Of a stretch of 64,000 nt of DNA, positions 46,496-60,116 are shown piece after piece. The translations under genes and the position numbers were made by a program. The stretch spans positions 8,573,759-8,637,758 of the forward strand of contig NC_080714.1 in NCBI RefSeq assembly GCF_019097595.1, written 5' to 3'. Position 1 is the first letter of the stretch. Each line of letters begins with the position of its first letter. This DNA is from Hemibagrus wyckioides. Its lineage: Eukaryota > Chordata > Actinopteri > Siluriformes > Bagridae. The notes under the pieces are model-generated. The model saw nothing but the letters and a program-made list of their open reading frames with translations. It was not told the DNA's origin and searched no databases.

Positions 46496-47380
46496 AAGAA
46501 AAAGAATACAAAAGAGCAGGAATGTGAAAAAGAAAGGAGTTCAACAGTCTGGTTTACTTCTCTTTTAAACAAAACTGTTATTACAAAATGACTGGAAGGA
46601 AAACTCAGGAATGAAATCAAGTTCTTAGTCGGAATGACTGCTTGTGCTGCCAGAAAGCACATATCTTTTGTACAGAATTTTGGTGTATGAGGGAACTCTG
46701 TGTATAATACAGCTGTTGTTTTTATGTGGGGAAAATGATTTTATATTTTAGAAAAATGATCATGTGTTTTGTGTCAGCATTATTCCTACTGTTTCTACAG
46801 TTTCGCTGTTATAGTTTATGAGTCCTTGCTATGGCAGTATGGGAGAAACCTGCAAACTACACCTGTCTGAACTAAAGAAAAACATCAAGTTTGTTCAACA
46901 GAATAGCAAAGTCACAATTATGCTGATGTGATCTAAGGGCACTTTAGCCTGTAAATGCATTCAGGCTCAGTCTTCTGAATCAAAAAGCAAAAATAAGGTG
47001 TAAAGAAGGTCTGGTCTCTGGTTTGTACAAAAATTGGGATGCTACTGATAATTAAATACAAACAGTCACACTGGACTTATCCTATTTTATCCTTCATTTT
47101 TAGCTAGCCACCGCTTAGCCCTACATTCTCTCCAAAATCACACCTGAGAGAGCCAACATACTATATAAATCCTATATTCTTAGTTGCTTATAAACCCAAA
47201 TATCAACCAATTTATTCCACCAATATGTTACAAACGCTCCATTTCTTTGGAAACACAAATAGACGTCTCTCCCAATTTTGACTCCCAATTTGGCAACATC
47301 GTGTGTGATGTGCTTGCCATGTTTGCTCTTAAAGTCCATCACAACCTTGATAAGGTCCATCACTTCCTGATTCAGCCAGG
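46496..47380 (+). other. ogg1 3' untranslated region and flank
   Basis: The 3' UTR must begin here. I see no strong AATAAA in the first 500 nt; ATTAAA occurs near 47,054. The transcript end is left open. Nothing else is recognised. Confidence 0.4.
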
Positions 47381-47394
47381 AACAGGAACACTTC

Positions 47395-47770
47395 TTATGC
47401 ATGCAGTTATCCAGTCAGCCAATCATGTCATAGCAGCACAATGCATAAAATAAATCAAGATCTTCAGTTAATGTTCACATTAAACATCATAATGGAGGAA
47501 AATTATTTCAGTGACTTTGACCGTAACATGGGTGCTGGTCTCAAACATTCACGCATAATGGTGCAAAAAAAAAATCCAGTGCGCTGCATTTCTGTGGGTG
47601 GAGTCACCTTGCTGAACCACAGCGAGCTGAATCAACATCTCAGTACACACAACAGTGACTTCCATTACTGTTAGTCAAGAACAGAAATCTGAGGCTACAG
47701 TGGGCACAGGTTCACCTGAAGTGAATAGCTGAAGACTGGGAAAAAGAGCAGGTGATGAAGTAAACCAGGT
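47395..47770 (+). mobile_element. Tc1-like fragment, family C copy 2
   Basis: Parallels the copy at 0.9 kb (cagtgactttgaccgtaaca, ttctgtgggtggagtcacct) and runs further, to caggttcacctgaagtgaat. It is decayed, with no ends. Confidence 0.65.
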
Positions 47771-47955
47771 GAGTATGTTAGCACAGAAGGATCCTGTCTA
47801 GCAGCATACATCTCTGGGTGTATCTCAATCAGCTCTCTATCTCTATCTTAAAAAGGCAGACTCCTTGATCAATGCCCTGATTACTGAACTGGGGAGCTGA
47901 TTGAGACGCCCCCTGTGTTGTTTGTGGTGAGTCAAAAAAATGCTCTTGTTAGTTG

Positions 47956-48359
<404 letters not shown>

Positions 48360-48649
48360 AATACGAATTATTGTAAGAATAGTAACAACAACAACAACAA
48401 CAGCACACTTGTCCCAGACTGAACTTTCTCACAAAGGATTTCTGGCTGCCTTTGTATCAAGGTCTGTAATTTGGTTTGGCCTCAGATATTTCTGGTTAGA
48501 AAAACTTTAGAATTTTGGTGTATACTCACAATGTCCACTATGTGGCACTAAAGATCAAAGACTCGTCCTCAGTTTTTTTTTTCCTACTCACATTTTACAC
48601 CATCGTGCATGGATGCAGTCGGCTCTCTTGACTGATTACTGTTCAAACA

Positions 48650-48928
48650 TTACCTCAGTTCAAATATTTTTGCAACATAGCAACTGGCTTGCACACAGAG
48701 GTCAGGAAGCAAACACGCTTTCAATTTCTCATTATACATATCAGAAATACTTATCCAAAGTGATCTAATTGATACCGGATTACAATCCAGAGCACAGCTG
48801 AATATTTGAGGGTTGAAAACTTTGATCAGTGGCCCACGAGCAGCACACTGGGAAGTCCTTGGACCTGAACTAACAATCTTCCATTCACAAACTGAGAGCT
48901 CAACCACTGAGCCACCACCTGCCCAAAC
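48650..48928 (-). repeat. tRNA-derived SINE, reverse
   Basis: On the minus strand it opens gggcaggtggtggctcagtg gttgagctc, an RNA polymerase III A-box region, and continues to a decayed tail. Typical fish SINE head. Confidence 0.65.
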
Positions 48929-49519
48929 AAACTTGTTCCCATTCTTAAACGTTTTCAGCTGAACTTGTCAGAACTGCATCCTAACTTCTAACCTGGAGCC
49001 ATAAGCAAGAATCATATTCCTACATCAACAAACCAGTGAAAACAGTGGGATAATCAGTATAATCTACTAATGCTTCAAATCCAAGATGTGTAATTTGTGT
49101 CTAAAAGTGGCTCATTTTACAGCCAAATTATTTTATGCTCTTTTATCTCTTGCATATACTGTAAAAGTAAAAAAGTCTACAAAAAAAACAGAGTTCATTC
49201 AAAACAACTGTCTCAGTGGGGGGTGCACAAACTGTTTTTTTGTTACAACCCTTTGAATTGAAAATAAATTTAATAATATTCTATGAGGCTACTACTTTCT
49301 ATTGTTTGGATCCATAGAGCTTTTTATTCCTCAATTATTCAGCAAATTAGGCTCAAGATGACATTATTTATAGACCCCTGCTTTTTGAGTTACTGACATT
49401 TGGATCAAACGGTTCCTTTGACCTTGTCTTGGATGTTGATGTCATATGAGAATGGTACAAAATAGTGTCTTGCTGAAGAGAATAGCTTGACTGGTACAGT
49501 GAATGACATTGGAATACTG

Positions 49520-49672
49520 ATTGGAATTTTTTGCAAGTTCAAATCCCAGGACCACCAAGGTGCCACTTCAGGGCCCTTGAGCAAGGCCCTTAACCCCCGA
49601 CTGCCCAGTTGTATAAATAAGTAAGTCACTCTGGATAATGGAATCTACCAAATGCCATAAATGTAAATGTAA
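49520..49672 (+). repeat. SINE tail fragment
   Basis: Contains gggcccttgagcaaggccct and, after a gap, ctggataatggaatctacca aatgcc: the conserved 3' part of a common fish SINE, without its head. Confidence 0.65.
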
Positions 49673-49714
49673 GGTTATGGTAACTCACATAACTACTGGT
49701 GTCAGCATGCGCAA

Positions 49715-49835
49715 AACATCAAACCTTAAGGAGGATGGTCTACAACAGCAGAAGACCACACAGAGTTTCTCTCCTGTCAATCAAGAACTATATAGATTAT
49801 AGGTCTTTCTAATAAAGTGGACATAAGGTAAGTAT
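49715..49835 (+). mobile_element. Tc1-like fragment, family C copy 3
   Basis: Short remnant with ggtctacaacagcagaagac and a right-end-like tctttctaataaagtggaca; internal sequence is deleted. Confidence 0.6.
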
Positions 49836-50976
49836 ATATCTTGTTAGAGGATGGATGATTGGAGAATCTCCAGACCTCAATATGTGAACGTCTGGACCAT
49901 GTAGACTTTGTAGACCAAGAACCACTGTGTAGTAATTATTAATCAGACTACTTCTTAAATATTTTTGTTGTTGTTTTTCTGCATCTGCAATGGACTACAC
50001 TGACTGATATTCACTCTGGTTCAGTCTCATGACTCATGTTTGCAGGGGATAAAAAAAAAAAAATCAGGAAAAAATATCTAGAAACACTAAATGACAGTAG
50101 ACTTGTGAGTGCTTTCGTTATTAGGAGCTTTAGTCATCAGAAAAACCTGGCAATAGATCTTAAAAACAACAATGCTGCTTTATAACTCAATAAAACCGAG
50201 TGCAAAGTAGGCTAAAAAATCGAGACTGAAGTGTTAGTGATGTATAATTAATCAGTACACGCAAAGTGAAAGAAGGGATTTGGGTTACTGTGCTAATTTT
50301 TTTTCTCAAGCTACATAAAATGTCTATTGCTTGCACATGTTGTTTATTGTGTGTGGGTGTGTGTGTGTGTTGGATTGAAAGCTCTTGATTTGGGTTTTAC
50401 AATCATTTAAAGGCTTGTCACACAGCTTCAAGTCTGTGTATATTGGCGTTAGAAGCTGGGCAGGGTGTTTATCGTAACAAGTAGCTGTGTTTGTGTTACT
50501 GTGATGCGTAGTCAGATAGCATGCTCGCTATTACACTGTAAGAAGAAGTATAATAATAACGCAACTATTGGTAACAGCCGTCACGCCTAATACCTGGACA
50601 GGGTGAGTTTAATGAGGGTTAATTTTATTTATGACATTTGATTAGTGTAACTATGTGAATACAGTATATAAATAGCCTCTGTGTGTGTGTGTGTGTGTTG
50701 TGTGTGTGTGTGTGCAGTCATTTGTATAAAGCTGTGACTCAGCTTCAGTCTAGTTGAATCTGGCATAAGACCAAAATTGACTTTAGGGAAGAAAGAGACT
50801 TGGAACGAAAATAAGAATAGAACATGGCTTGGGGACTGAATTTACATGGAAGCCTGCACACAAACACAGTAGGTTGGGTCTTAGGTTCATGTTAAGAAAA
50901 ATATGTGAAATGCATATTAAAATAATTTAAAAATATTAAATTTGACATTTTCTATGCTGTACTAAGGAATTATAGG

Positions 50977-50981
50977 ATTTA

Positions 50982-51028
<47 letters not shown>
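50977..51028. repeat. ATT trinucleotide repeat
   Basis: About 16 units. TG runs also occur at 50,352-50,370 and 50,682-50,714. The surrounding 49.8-52.2 kb shows no gene I can support. Confidence 0.9.
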
Positions 51029-51030
<2 letters not shown>

Positions 51031-52247
51031 TATTGTTGTTGTTTTTGTTTTGAAGTGTTTTGTTCCTCTTGGCACTAATGTCAGAGATGCTGTTAAAAAA
51101 AATGTGTCAACAATTTGAGACTCATCATCAATGCGGAATAAATGACCCTCTATAACACTGACAAATAATCAAAAACACGATAAACACATGTCTTTAAAAT
51201 TGCACTGGTTTACTCACACACTGTCGCACATGTTTCTAATGAAATCCACTGGTTGCTTTCTCTGACTGAGAACCTGCCACCACTCTTCTCTAACCTTTGC
51301 CTTGCTGCTGTTTTTCCATCAGCATCCAAAAAACTTGGAAGATAAATGTTTGGACTTGTTGATCTGTTCCACTGGAACACTTCATGCAGGAGACGAAATA
51401 AACTTCAAGGACAAAATGTATTAAGACTCTTGCACAATATTGTATAAACATGTTTTTGACACTCGCATAACGCTACAGGAGAGTCTGGTCACTCAGTTAT
51501 GTAAGGTTGAGCCCATACAAGGCTTTAGTGGTGCTAAAATAAACAACACTCTTTGCCAGTGTCCAGCTAGCTCATGTTGCAGAAATGAGCCTGAAAGAAG
51601 ACAATAATCAAAGATGTTTCCCAGCTACTTGAGATGTCTGTGTCTCTTGGCCAAGGACAGAATCCTTTCTCTTGGTTTATAATTTAGCTCTGCAAGTGCC
51701 CCAGGACTTTCCACCACTTGACCAGAAGCAAGTGCAAAATAGCAAAGAGACATAATTAAACACACTAGCACTAACACAGACAGACAGACAGAAAGAGCCA
51801 CAGCTGAGCAAGGAAAGGCATGAAAGATTTCACTGCAGATTTCCTTTTTGGGCAATTTTGGGGCATTCACATTAGATTGGCATGCAATCTATACTCTTGT
51901 TAAGAAGCAGCTTCAGTCCTTGATCTTGACCAGATCTGACGGTGGAAAATAGTCTGCTAGTGCACCATCTTTCTTTCATGTGTTTAGAGCTGTAATCTTG
52001 CATTGAAAATCGCCTCACCAAGGCAGCAATCATTATATATTGGATGTTAACTGTCCTTTTATTTCAGTTAAATAGAGCTTGGAATACAACCCTTGAATAC
52101 TCTCTACACTATTCTTGCTGACTGAATAAATACACAGTACATATAAAGTGACATTCAGGGGTATTGGCACCATCATTTAACATGTTTAAAGTGTGTTCTA
52201 AAGTGATTAGAATATTAATATAACAGCATTATATAGCATAATTGCCT

Positions 52248-52535
52248 GGGGAGGCATGGTGGCTTAGTGGTGAACATGTTTGCCTCGCATCTCCAGGGTT
52301 CTCCAGTTTCCTCCCCCAGTCCAAAAACATTCGTTATAGGCTGATTGGCATCTCTAAATTGTTTGTAATGTATTAATGGAGGTGTAAGTGTGTGTGTGTG
52401 TGTAATTATGCCCTGTGATGGATTAATACTCTATCCAGGAAGTCCCCATTTGTGCCCTGAGTTCCCTCGGTAGGGTCCAGGTTCCCTGCAACCCTGTGTA
52501 GGATAAGCGCTATAGAAAATGAATAAACAGATAGA
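52248..52535 (+). repeat. tRNA-derived SINE, forward
   Basis: Head ggggaggcatggtggcttag tggtgaacatg carries the A box; the body has ctgattggcatctctaaatt, and the tail gcgctatagaaaatgaataa. Probably Pol III derived and inactive. Confidence 0.75.
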
Positions 52536-54040
52536 GATCTCCCTCAAAAACCTTAACTCTAAATATTTCTCCTGCAGCATCTCATGAAATTTGACTGAAA
52601 CTCATTGTCATTTCTAAACACCATCTGCTCTACCATTAGCTCTCACTTTCGGTAATGACTTTATGCTGGTCAAAGTCTGGTGTGAGGTACGAGTACACTC
52701 TGAATGGGAAACCAGTTCATCTCAGGGCATTATGAAGACACTCATTCGCATCTTGAGGCACTTTATCACTCCTTATCCACCGAGCGGTATGTTATTGTGA
52801 GGTGGGAGAAAATAAACTGGAAAACTTGCTAGACACATACAGTAATCTGAGTTTATATTCAAACTTGGGTTTAAAGCTGTGAGGTGGCAACCCAGTAAAA
52901 ACTAGCTTTATATAATGTTTAGCTTTAAATGTGGTTTGTTATGAGAGATGAGTTACCATATTTAGACTTTGGTGAAGTATATATGGTAAAAAATAGTAAT
53001 AGTTTGTTTGTGACTGGTATCTCAGCAGACGGGAACACTCATGGAGAATATGGAGATGGTCATTACAGCATATTACCCTGATACAGCTGTAATATGAGAA
53101 ATAATGATATGCAAGACGTCTCAGTGTTAGTCCACCAAGGCTTAATGAACCAAGGCTTCGAATTTGACACCTGCACTTTAAAATAACGGCACGTTGGCTT
53201 TAATGTAATAGAAAAACCACGATACATGTAAGGAATATTAAACTATACTGCCATGCGGAATATCTCAGAAGTTCTCAGCCCTGGCTTGCGCACTCCTTTT
53301 TTCAACTCTTGCCACCGAATTTCAGTGCCAGTGCTGCTGTGGTCTGCGAGCCATTTTACTGTGGTTCTAGAGGATTTTTTTTGTGGATTGTTTTTCAGCT
53401 GGAAGATGGAATAACTAAATCCACCTGTAGTGACTGTGGTTTAAATTCTAGCAGCCTAATTGAGACATGTTTTTTCGTGAGGCCTCCGCTCATGCCAACC
53501 TTGCACCTCCTGCTTGATATTACTGAATAAGGCCCTGTCTGTCTACCAGATGGCCACTTTTTTTTGCTAGTAGTGTGTATGTGCGTGTGTGCATGTTCAT
53601 TCCTGGTAGGAGTACGGCGTGTCTCCATGTGGGTCTGATTGTTCTGTCTTAAGCTGTTTTCCTCTAGCGCTAACTAGGCAGATTCGCAGTGGGTATAATA
53701 ACAGATGTGTGTGCGAGTGTGTGAGTGTGTCACACACTGTTGGTGGGCTTGGACTGCTGGGCTTTTTTTTTTGTGTAGGTCTGTGAATACCTCGGTTTTT
53801 CATTTTATTGACCCCATTCTTTTCTCCCATGCATAGACACAAACACACACATGCGCGATTCACCTTCCCTACATGCCCATATGCAAATGTGTATTTCCTA
53901 ACAAGAGAACAATGCACATTTTATGTACTTGCCATTGTACATTCTATGTATATTCTTACATTACAAAAATAATTTACAAGAATCAAAATGCATTTTTTAA
54001 AAAATGAAAAAACTTTGCACCTTTAGAAAACAGAGTTCAG
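52536..54040. other. Intergenic stretch, no gene found
   Basis: No exon, transposon end or structured RNA recognised. A T-run and short GT tracts occur around 53,560-53,800. Confidence 0.5.
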
Positions 54041-54049
54041 ACAAAGAGA

Positions 54050-54480
54050 GCCCCTAGCTGCAGGCATTTCGGGGCCCGGTAAAGGGGATTTTTTCCTTTA
54101 TATTTAGCAGCTCAGCCGCTTCTCGCTCGGTACCACTGGGATCAAGCCGCCCGATTCTTATTAAGCCTACGAGCTGAACTGATTAACATCCCAGTAGGTG
54201 ACTTCAGATGGAGTAATGGAGCTCATGCAGAGGAACGATGTGCTAAATTACAGTACTGTGAGTTCTACTTCCCAGCACAGACCAAGCTGTTATTGCGCTG
54301 ATATGATGGAGTACATGGTGCACGGTATTACATCTCAGGAGGCAGATGGAAGAAGGGCAGCCATTGTGACTCACCTTTGTGACTCGATTCAGACCCATCA
54401 GCTAAATGCCTCCTAATGAAGAGTCAGATTATGTTAATCTCTGACATGGGAGTTAATGGGAGGAATATCACTACATGGAC
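54050..54480. other. Possible conserved non-coding block
   Basis: About 430 bp of balanced composition without repeats, carrying several homeodomain-type TTAAT/ATTA cores (for example gctgaactgattaacatccc and gtcagattatgttaatctct). It stands out from the repeat-rich surroundings. This is an impression from texture; conservation cannot be tested here. Confidence 0.3.
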
Positions 54481-54722
54481 TACTAAATACACGTGCTGTT
54501 AACTGTTAACAAAAAATGTAATACTCATGTGGTAGCCTTGGATAAGCGTTTTTCCTAAGATAAAGGGCTTTTCTGCAAAAAAGAATAGATATTTGGTCAC
54601 ACCTTTGCTACCAGACATACCCATACCCATGTATCTTGACCCACTCCAACATGCAACAGTTTATTTATTAGTATTAGTATTTTTAATGTTTGTGCATGCA
54701 GACTGGCATCTTCGGTGAAAAT

Positions 54723-54786
<64 letters not shown>

Positions 54787-54790
54787 ACAC

Positions 54791-54824
<34 letters not shown>

Positions 54825-54866
54825 GTAGTAGTAGTAGTAGTAGTAGTATTAATAGTAGTAGTATCT
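54723..54866. repeat. TATC, TTA and GTA compound microsatellite
   Basis: A TATC run (about 16 units) is followed by a TTA run and then a GTA run. Confidence 0.95.
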
Positions 54867-54972
54867 ACTTAGTTTACTGCCATATTGTCTCTGTACACTC
54901 TCTGTGTCCTTGTAATGTATTGTTTAATTTACTGCTGCAACAATATAATTTCCCCTCAGGGATCAATAAGGT

Positions 54973-55116
54973 ACTATCTATCTATCTATCTATCTATCTG
55001 TCTGTCTGTCTGTCTGTCCGTCCGTCCGTCCGTCCGTCCGTCCGTCCGTCCGTCCGTCCGTCCGTCCGTCCGTCCGTCCGTCCGTCCGTCCGTCCATCCA
55101 TCCATCCATCTATCTA

Positions 55117-55189
<73 letters not shown>

Positions 55190-55199
55190 GTCTGTCTGC

Positions 55200-55293
<94 letters not shown>

Positions 55294-55319
55294 GTCTGTC
55301 TGTCTGTCTGTCTGTCTGC

Positions 55320-55417
<98 letters not shown>
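54973..55417. repeat. 445-bp TCTA/TCTG/TCCG/TCCA compound tetranucleotide array
   Basis: Unbroken four-base periodicity in blocks: TCTA, TCTG, about 18 TCCG, TCCA, then alternating TCTG and TCTA, ending in a long TCTA run. It begins right after cccctcagggatcaataagg, a phrase that ends many fish retroposons. Four has no common factor with three, so long reading frames arise in it trivially. Confidence 0.97.
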
Positions 55418-55429
55418 CACACACACTAA

Positions 55430-56790
55430 AATGTTGTGTTTGTTATCCAGTTCCAGGCAATATTATGGCACAGATTGTGCTTAATTGTATTTTCAACTGC
55501 TTTTCTATTTTTACATCACATATCAACAACAATCTGTCTCTTTAATGTCAAATTAATGTCAAAGGCTCTTTTGTTTTCCCGACATTGAGGGATAGCAGAG
55601 TGATTTGACATACTATTATATAATATTATATATATAATTATAAATAATATTTTATGGGTGCCGACAATTTTGTTAGTTGTTTAAGAAGGATTTTGTTAAA
55701 AGGTTAATACTTTCTCCTGTTGTGGAAATGAACTGTAGGAATGGTACATAACTGAATATGCTAGTTTTAAAGAAGGGTGCCAATAGTTTTGCTTTTTACT
55801 GTAGATTTAAACTACAAAAGGATACATATATATTGGTCAAATACATTTCATGGACTGTGGTACACTGCAATATATTTCTGTTTAATGGATATTGAGAGCT
55901 TTTTTGTACTTTTTTTTTTGCTTAAAGCAAGCATTAATTCCATTAGCTGTGTTTCTTTTACACTGTTTCTACAGGTGGAGCAAGTTTTCTTTTCCTCTTG
56001 TGTGAGTAGTGTTTCTTCATGCCCGTGGATGAGGTAATGAGGGCCATTTGACGGTAAAGTTTCACAGTGCCAATTTTGTGCTTAGATGTTTTGGTGAGCG
56101 CTTTATTTTGGAAACACTGGGGTGCTTTCATATTCTCGATTCCGATTGCTCAGAAAGCATTGAGTCATTTTCAATATCATTACATCTGACACGTGTGTGT
56201 TGTCTAAAAGGTTTACATTAATATGCTTAACCTAAAGCGTTGGTATAGTACAGTGATTTATGAAGTCTGGAGAATGTTGCACATAAATGAATGTTAAAAA
56301 CGTTTGCAGTTGTTGATATGGTGATATTTTCTGTATGGACATGTTTAGTTTTTGGAAGGAATCTCCAGTGTCTCCAGATAAAGCTGTGAGTTTGCAGTTT
56401 CTCAGAAATTGGACAAGCTGCAACTTTTCCTTGAGAAGATTCAGTGAGGGAACAACAATTTATAGCTGCTCAAATGTAAGTGATAACAGGAGCTGTTTTA
56501 AATCGAAGGTATAAAGTGGCACCCATAAGAAAAGAAAAAAAAATATTGTAATATAAAAGTAATAAAAACAATTTTGAACAACATTTATTACCAACAAGGA
56601 TGGTAATAGTAACTGTAATACGAATTTTCAGTACATCCTGAAGTGTGTTATTCCTGTCACACCACAGCAGGTTGCTGTTAATAAGTTGCTAGTTAGATAT
56701 TTATCATCTGCAATTGTCCATTGCTTGCTAGGAACCATTTTGTGTACAGACAGCCACCAAATGTTCCATGCTAGGCGCCTGCTTGTTGGA
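55430..56790. other. Intergenic stretch, no gene found
   Basis: AT-rich; a TATAATAT cluster lies near 55,615-55,655. No coding or mobile element evidence. Confidence 0.5.
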
Positions 56791-56802
56791 TACAATGGAG
56801 CG

Positions 56803-56805
<3 letters not shown>

Positions 56806-56832
<27 letters not shown>
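56806..56832. repeat. CA repeat
   Basis: About 13 CA units in intergenic DNA. Confidence 0.9.
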
Positions 56833-56835
<3 letters not shown>

Positions 56836-57008
56836 TTGTCTTACTATGCTTGGGAGTACCTTGCTCTGACTTAATTCTGCTGTATATATTGTTATATTTT
56901 ACATTTTAGTGCATTTATCTTTTGTGTAATTTTTATATTTTCTATTATTGCTACTGGTCTCCGAGAGCTACCAAACAATTTTATTGAATCACTACAATGA
57001 CAATAAGC

Positions 57009-57075
57009 CTCTCTCTCTCTCTGTCTCTCTCTCTCTCTCTCCCTCCCTCCCTCCCTCTCTCTCTCTCTCTCTCTC
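57009..57075. repeat. TC-rich repeat
   Basis: CT run with an internal CCCT block; a GAA run follows at 57,220-57,249 and a CA run at 57,483-57,508. Confidence 0.9.
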
Positions 57076-57509
57076 TTCTTTAATAATTAATACAGTTAAT
57101 GAAAGCTATGCCACACATAAATCTAACCTGAATCTTCATATCACTGACCAGAAGAAATCATTTTGGCTCTATGGATCTGTTGCTTTTATAAACATAAATA
57201 AATACAAAGGAAACAAAGAAGAAGAAGAAGAAGAAGAAGAAGAAGAAGCAATTTTCCTCACAGGGATCAGCCAAACCTCCACACAATGTCAAAACTGTCA
57301 GATATTCCTATCCTTCTAAGGACATTTGTTCCCTGGCAAGATATAAAAACATGCCCACGTACTTATATACATTATAGGAACTGAGACAAAAGAAAGTAAA
57401 CTTGTTTAAACACGCAACATCAATGTCAGCATTTACATGCAAGCCAGCACAAGGATGGAAATGAAAAAGTCCCCTCTGTCCGACACACACACACACACAC
57501 ACACACAAT

Positions 57510-59655
57510 ACTGCAAGGTGTGGGAACAACACAGCCATTGTACATCTGTGACAAAGACACGGAAGGGCTCTCTCTTTCTCTCTGGCCACTGTACATAAAC
57601 ACAACACCACTGTAGCTAATCAATCTGCTCCTTTGTGTCACTGACTACTTTTTTTTTTTATCTGAATCTTTTCTTTGTGCCTCTGTGTGAAAGTACATGA
57701 AGGTCTACTATTATGCCTCTTTCATACACTTACACACTACACATCTCCCTGTCATCACCCAGCACAGTGTGCTCATCTTCCTGGCATGTTCAGTGCCAGT
57801 GTAGCTGTGTTACGGAAATCCTCACGCCTAAACGGGGTATTTCAGATGACAAGGATTTTCGGTTTTACGTGTGTGTACATGTCTGTATTTCCATGGATGA
57901 ATGTGTGTGTGTATATATGGTAAATAATTGCGAGCATGTCCATGCTTATATGTGTGTTAGAGGTGCACTTTTTGAAGTGTTCTACGTTATTGTTTCAGAA
58001 AAACATTTATATAAAAACTTTATATATATATGCAATAGTATTAAGCCTTTTCTCTTGTGATTAATCTTATGACTAATATTACATGTTCCGAGGCTCTTTA
58101 GTCATAGGTTGGTGATCATAGGAGTAGGCAAGATGATGACATGAAATCATCATAAAACTGCTGTATCCTGACTGGGATTCAGAGCCTGTCCTAGGTTCAT
58201 TTGGTCTGAGGCGGGAATACATCATGGATGTGAGTCAGAGGGCACGATACACACATATTCAGACACTAAATCACACCTTCTTGCATGTCTTCTGTGAGGT
58301 GGGAGGAACCCGGAGAACTCCGATGCAGACACAAAGACAATGCAAGAGCTCCACACACACAGTAATCTGCTGCCACCCACAAGAAATTACAATACAATGG
58401 GTTTTTTTATTCTGAGATTTCTGTCAGTATCAATAGTCCTTAAACTCTCGCCAAATGAGATTGTCAGTAATGGCATGTGGTTTTGACATGCTCCCTGGCA
58501 TTTGCCTCCGGCAGTGGTTCGTGAGGAAAATGATAATAATAACTATTTTTTCCTAGCTCTTCATTCTAGCATTTCAAGTTCAAAATATTGGCACACTAGG
58601 AGGGACAGTTCTTTGTAGGGTGTGATAGTTCTTTGTTGTCACAAAAGTAACTGTAATTGTAATATGTACAAGTTACAATACAATAAATCACAAAAAGGCC
58701 ATTTTCCATCAGTGTAATTGAAAAAGTACACCTTCACCCTCACCTCGACACCATGACCTCGACTTCTGCTGAGTCTTGAGTGAGACTCTTGTAGCCCCAT
58801 ATATATTTTATTACAGTATCTCAACTGTAAATCACTTGAATGTCAGCCAAAGGAATAAATGTACTGTATTATGCTACATATTCATTTTTTTGCAATTCGT
58901 CGGTCTCTGTACTATTAAGTAGCCAGTAGGCTTGCCTACTACTGGTTGCCATAGTAACGGTTATCATTAGCTTTCCTCTTGAGAACAAATCGGTTTTCTT
59001 GCTGCTAAAAATGAAACCTTCTGGAAAGAGAGTGTTTGTATATAAAATTCACCAGTGTATGTATACATCATATATGAGATAATGGAGAAGCATCGTGTTC
59101 TCTACTGTCTTCACTCTCACTGATATTCCCATCGCTGCCCCAGGTCGCTCTGTATTTGCATAAAGTTAAACTTTTCTCAGTTTTCTTATGATTCTCCCAG
59201 ATTATGTGTAATACGCAATGTCAAGCCATGAAGTCAAAGTCTAGCACATGAGTACTACTTGACTGCGCTATGTCTGCATACTGTAGGTATTATGCATGTA
59301 AAGCCTAAAAGCAGCAGGTTTTGTATATACCTGTTGTTCACAACTACACTATATAAATAAAGATAAACTCTAATTTCCCTCGTTGCTTTGCTGATACTAT
59401 CATGTGCCATTAGTAAATATAGTGTACTTTTAAATTGTTCAGATGTACACACTTGGACTTTAAGGACATAAGGATATAAAGGTGGACTCTAAAAGTACAA
59501 AACAAAACATATACAGTACCTCACCAGGTGAAAGAGATATGCTAAAGGTCCAAATGAATGAAAAGTCCTGGGTGTGTTTATTTGTGTAATTAAAGTTACC
59601 AATGTTAGGTGACAGAAGGTCTGAAGTGGAGTGGAATAAAATAATGATGCAGCTG
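57510..59655. other. Intergenic stretch upstream of putative promoter
   Basis: No exon or mobile element recognised; simple GT tracts only. Confidence 0.5.
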
Positions 59656-59656
59656 C

Positions 59657-59662
<6 letters not shown>

Positions 59663-59693
<31 letters not shown>
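59663..59693. repeat. GT repeat
   Basis: About 15 GT units; a CT run and a CA run follow at 59,748-59,782. Confidence 0.9.
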
Positions 59694-59695
<2 letters not shown>

Positions 59696-59809
59696 GCTGT
59701 AAAGCAAGACATAAGTGTAGAATTTCAATCTGTTCTCCTCACGTTACTCTCTCTCTCTCTCTATCCCTCACACACACACACACTCCCTAATTCACACGCT
59801 CAAACTGCG

Positions 59810-60116
59810 CCATTGCAAAAAATTGCATACGTCACTGCGCATACGTGAAGTCTGCCAGAATGAGAGAGGAGGCATTGAGGCAGTCAGTGGAGGCAGTTGT
59901 GTAAGGCAAACCGCGCGCGCGCGACTGAGAGATGAGTTTAGTAGCCAGACACAGACGGAGGGAGGACGGCACTGACCCAGCGCCCTCAGCGGCAGGGTTT
60001 CGGTTCACCTTCGGGAACACGATCGCGGACTCGGCACATTTGTAACAGTAGCTGCTCCCGACGCAAACAACAACAAATATCCCACGTCATTCATTAGCGG
60101 GGCGCGAGGAGTTCAG
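59810..60116 (+). promoter_or_regulatory. CpG-rich promoter and probable 5' exon of an unidentified gene
   Basis: CpG density rises sharply, with a cgcgcgcgcg tract. There are two CRE-like motifs (tacgtcac at 59,828 and cacgtcat at 60,083) and an NRF1-like tgcgcatacg. The block ends ttcag|gtagga, a good donor on the plus strand at 60,117. This looks like a first exon whose gene continues rightward. It contains a 37-codon frame, 59,932-60,045. No protein family is recognisable. Confidence 0.45.

Noticed and set aside
51625..51870. Minus-strand 81-codon frame with a long hydrophobic segment (SVCLSVLVLVCLIMSLCYF)
   Set aside because: The hydrophobic part comes largely from a short CAGA/CTGT tandem; there is no splice or promoter context and no known family.
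54723..55417. Regularly spaced repeats that might suggest a CRISPR-like array
   Set aside because: Units of 3-4 bases with no unique spacers in a vertebrate nuclear sequence; this is a microsatellite.
54885..55484. Two open frames of about 170-200 codons reading Leu-Ser-Ile-Tyr / Val-Cys-Leu-Ser repeats
   Set aside because: They are the TCTA/TCTG/TCCG microsatellite read in several frames; any frame of this array is open, so openness carries no evidence of coding.
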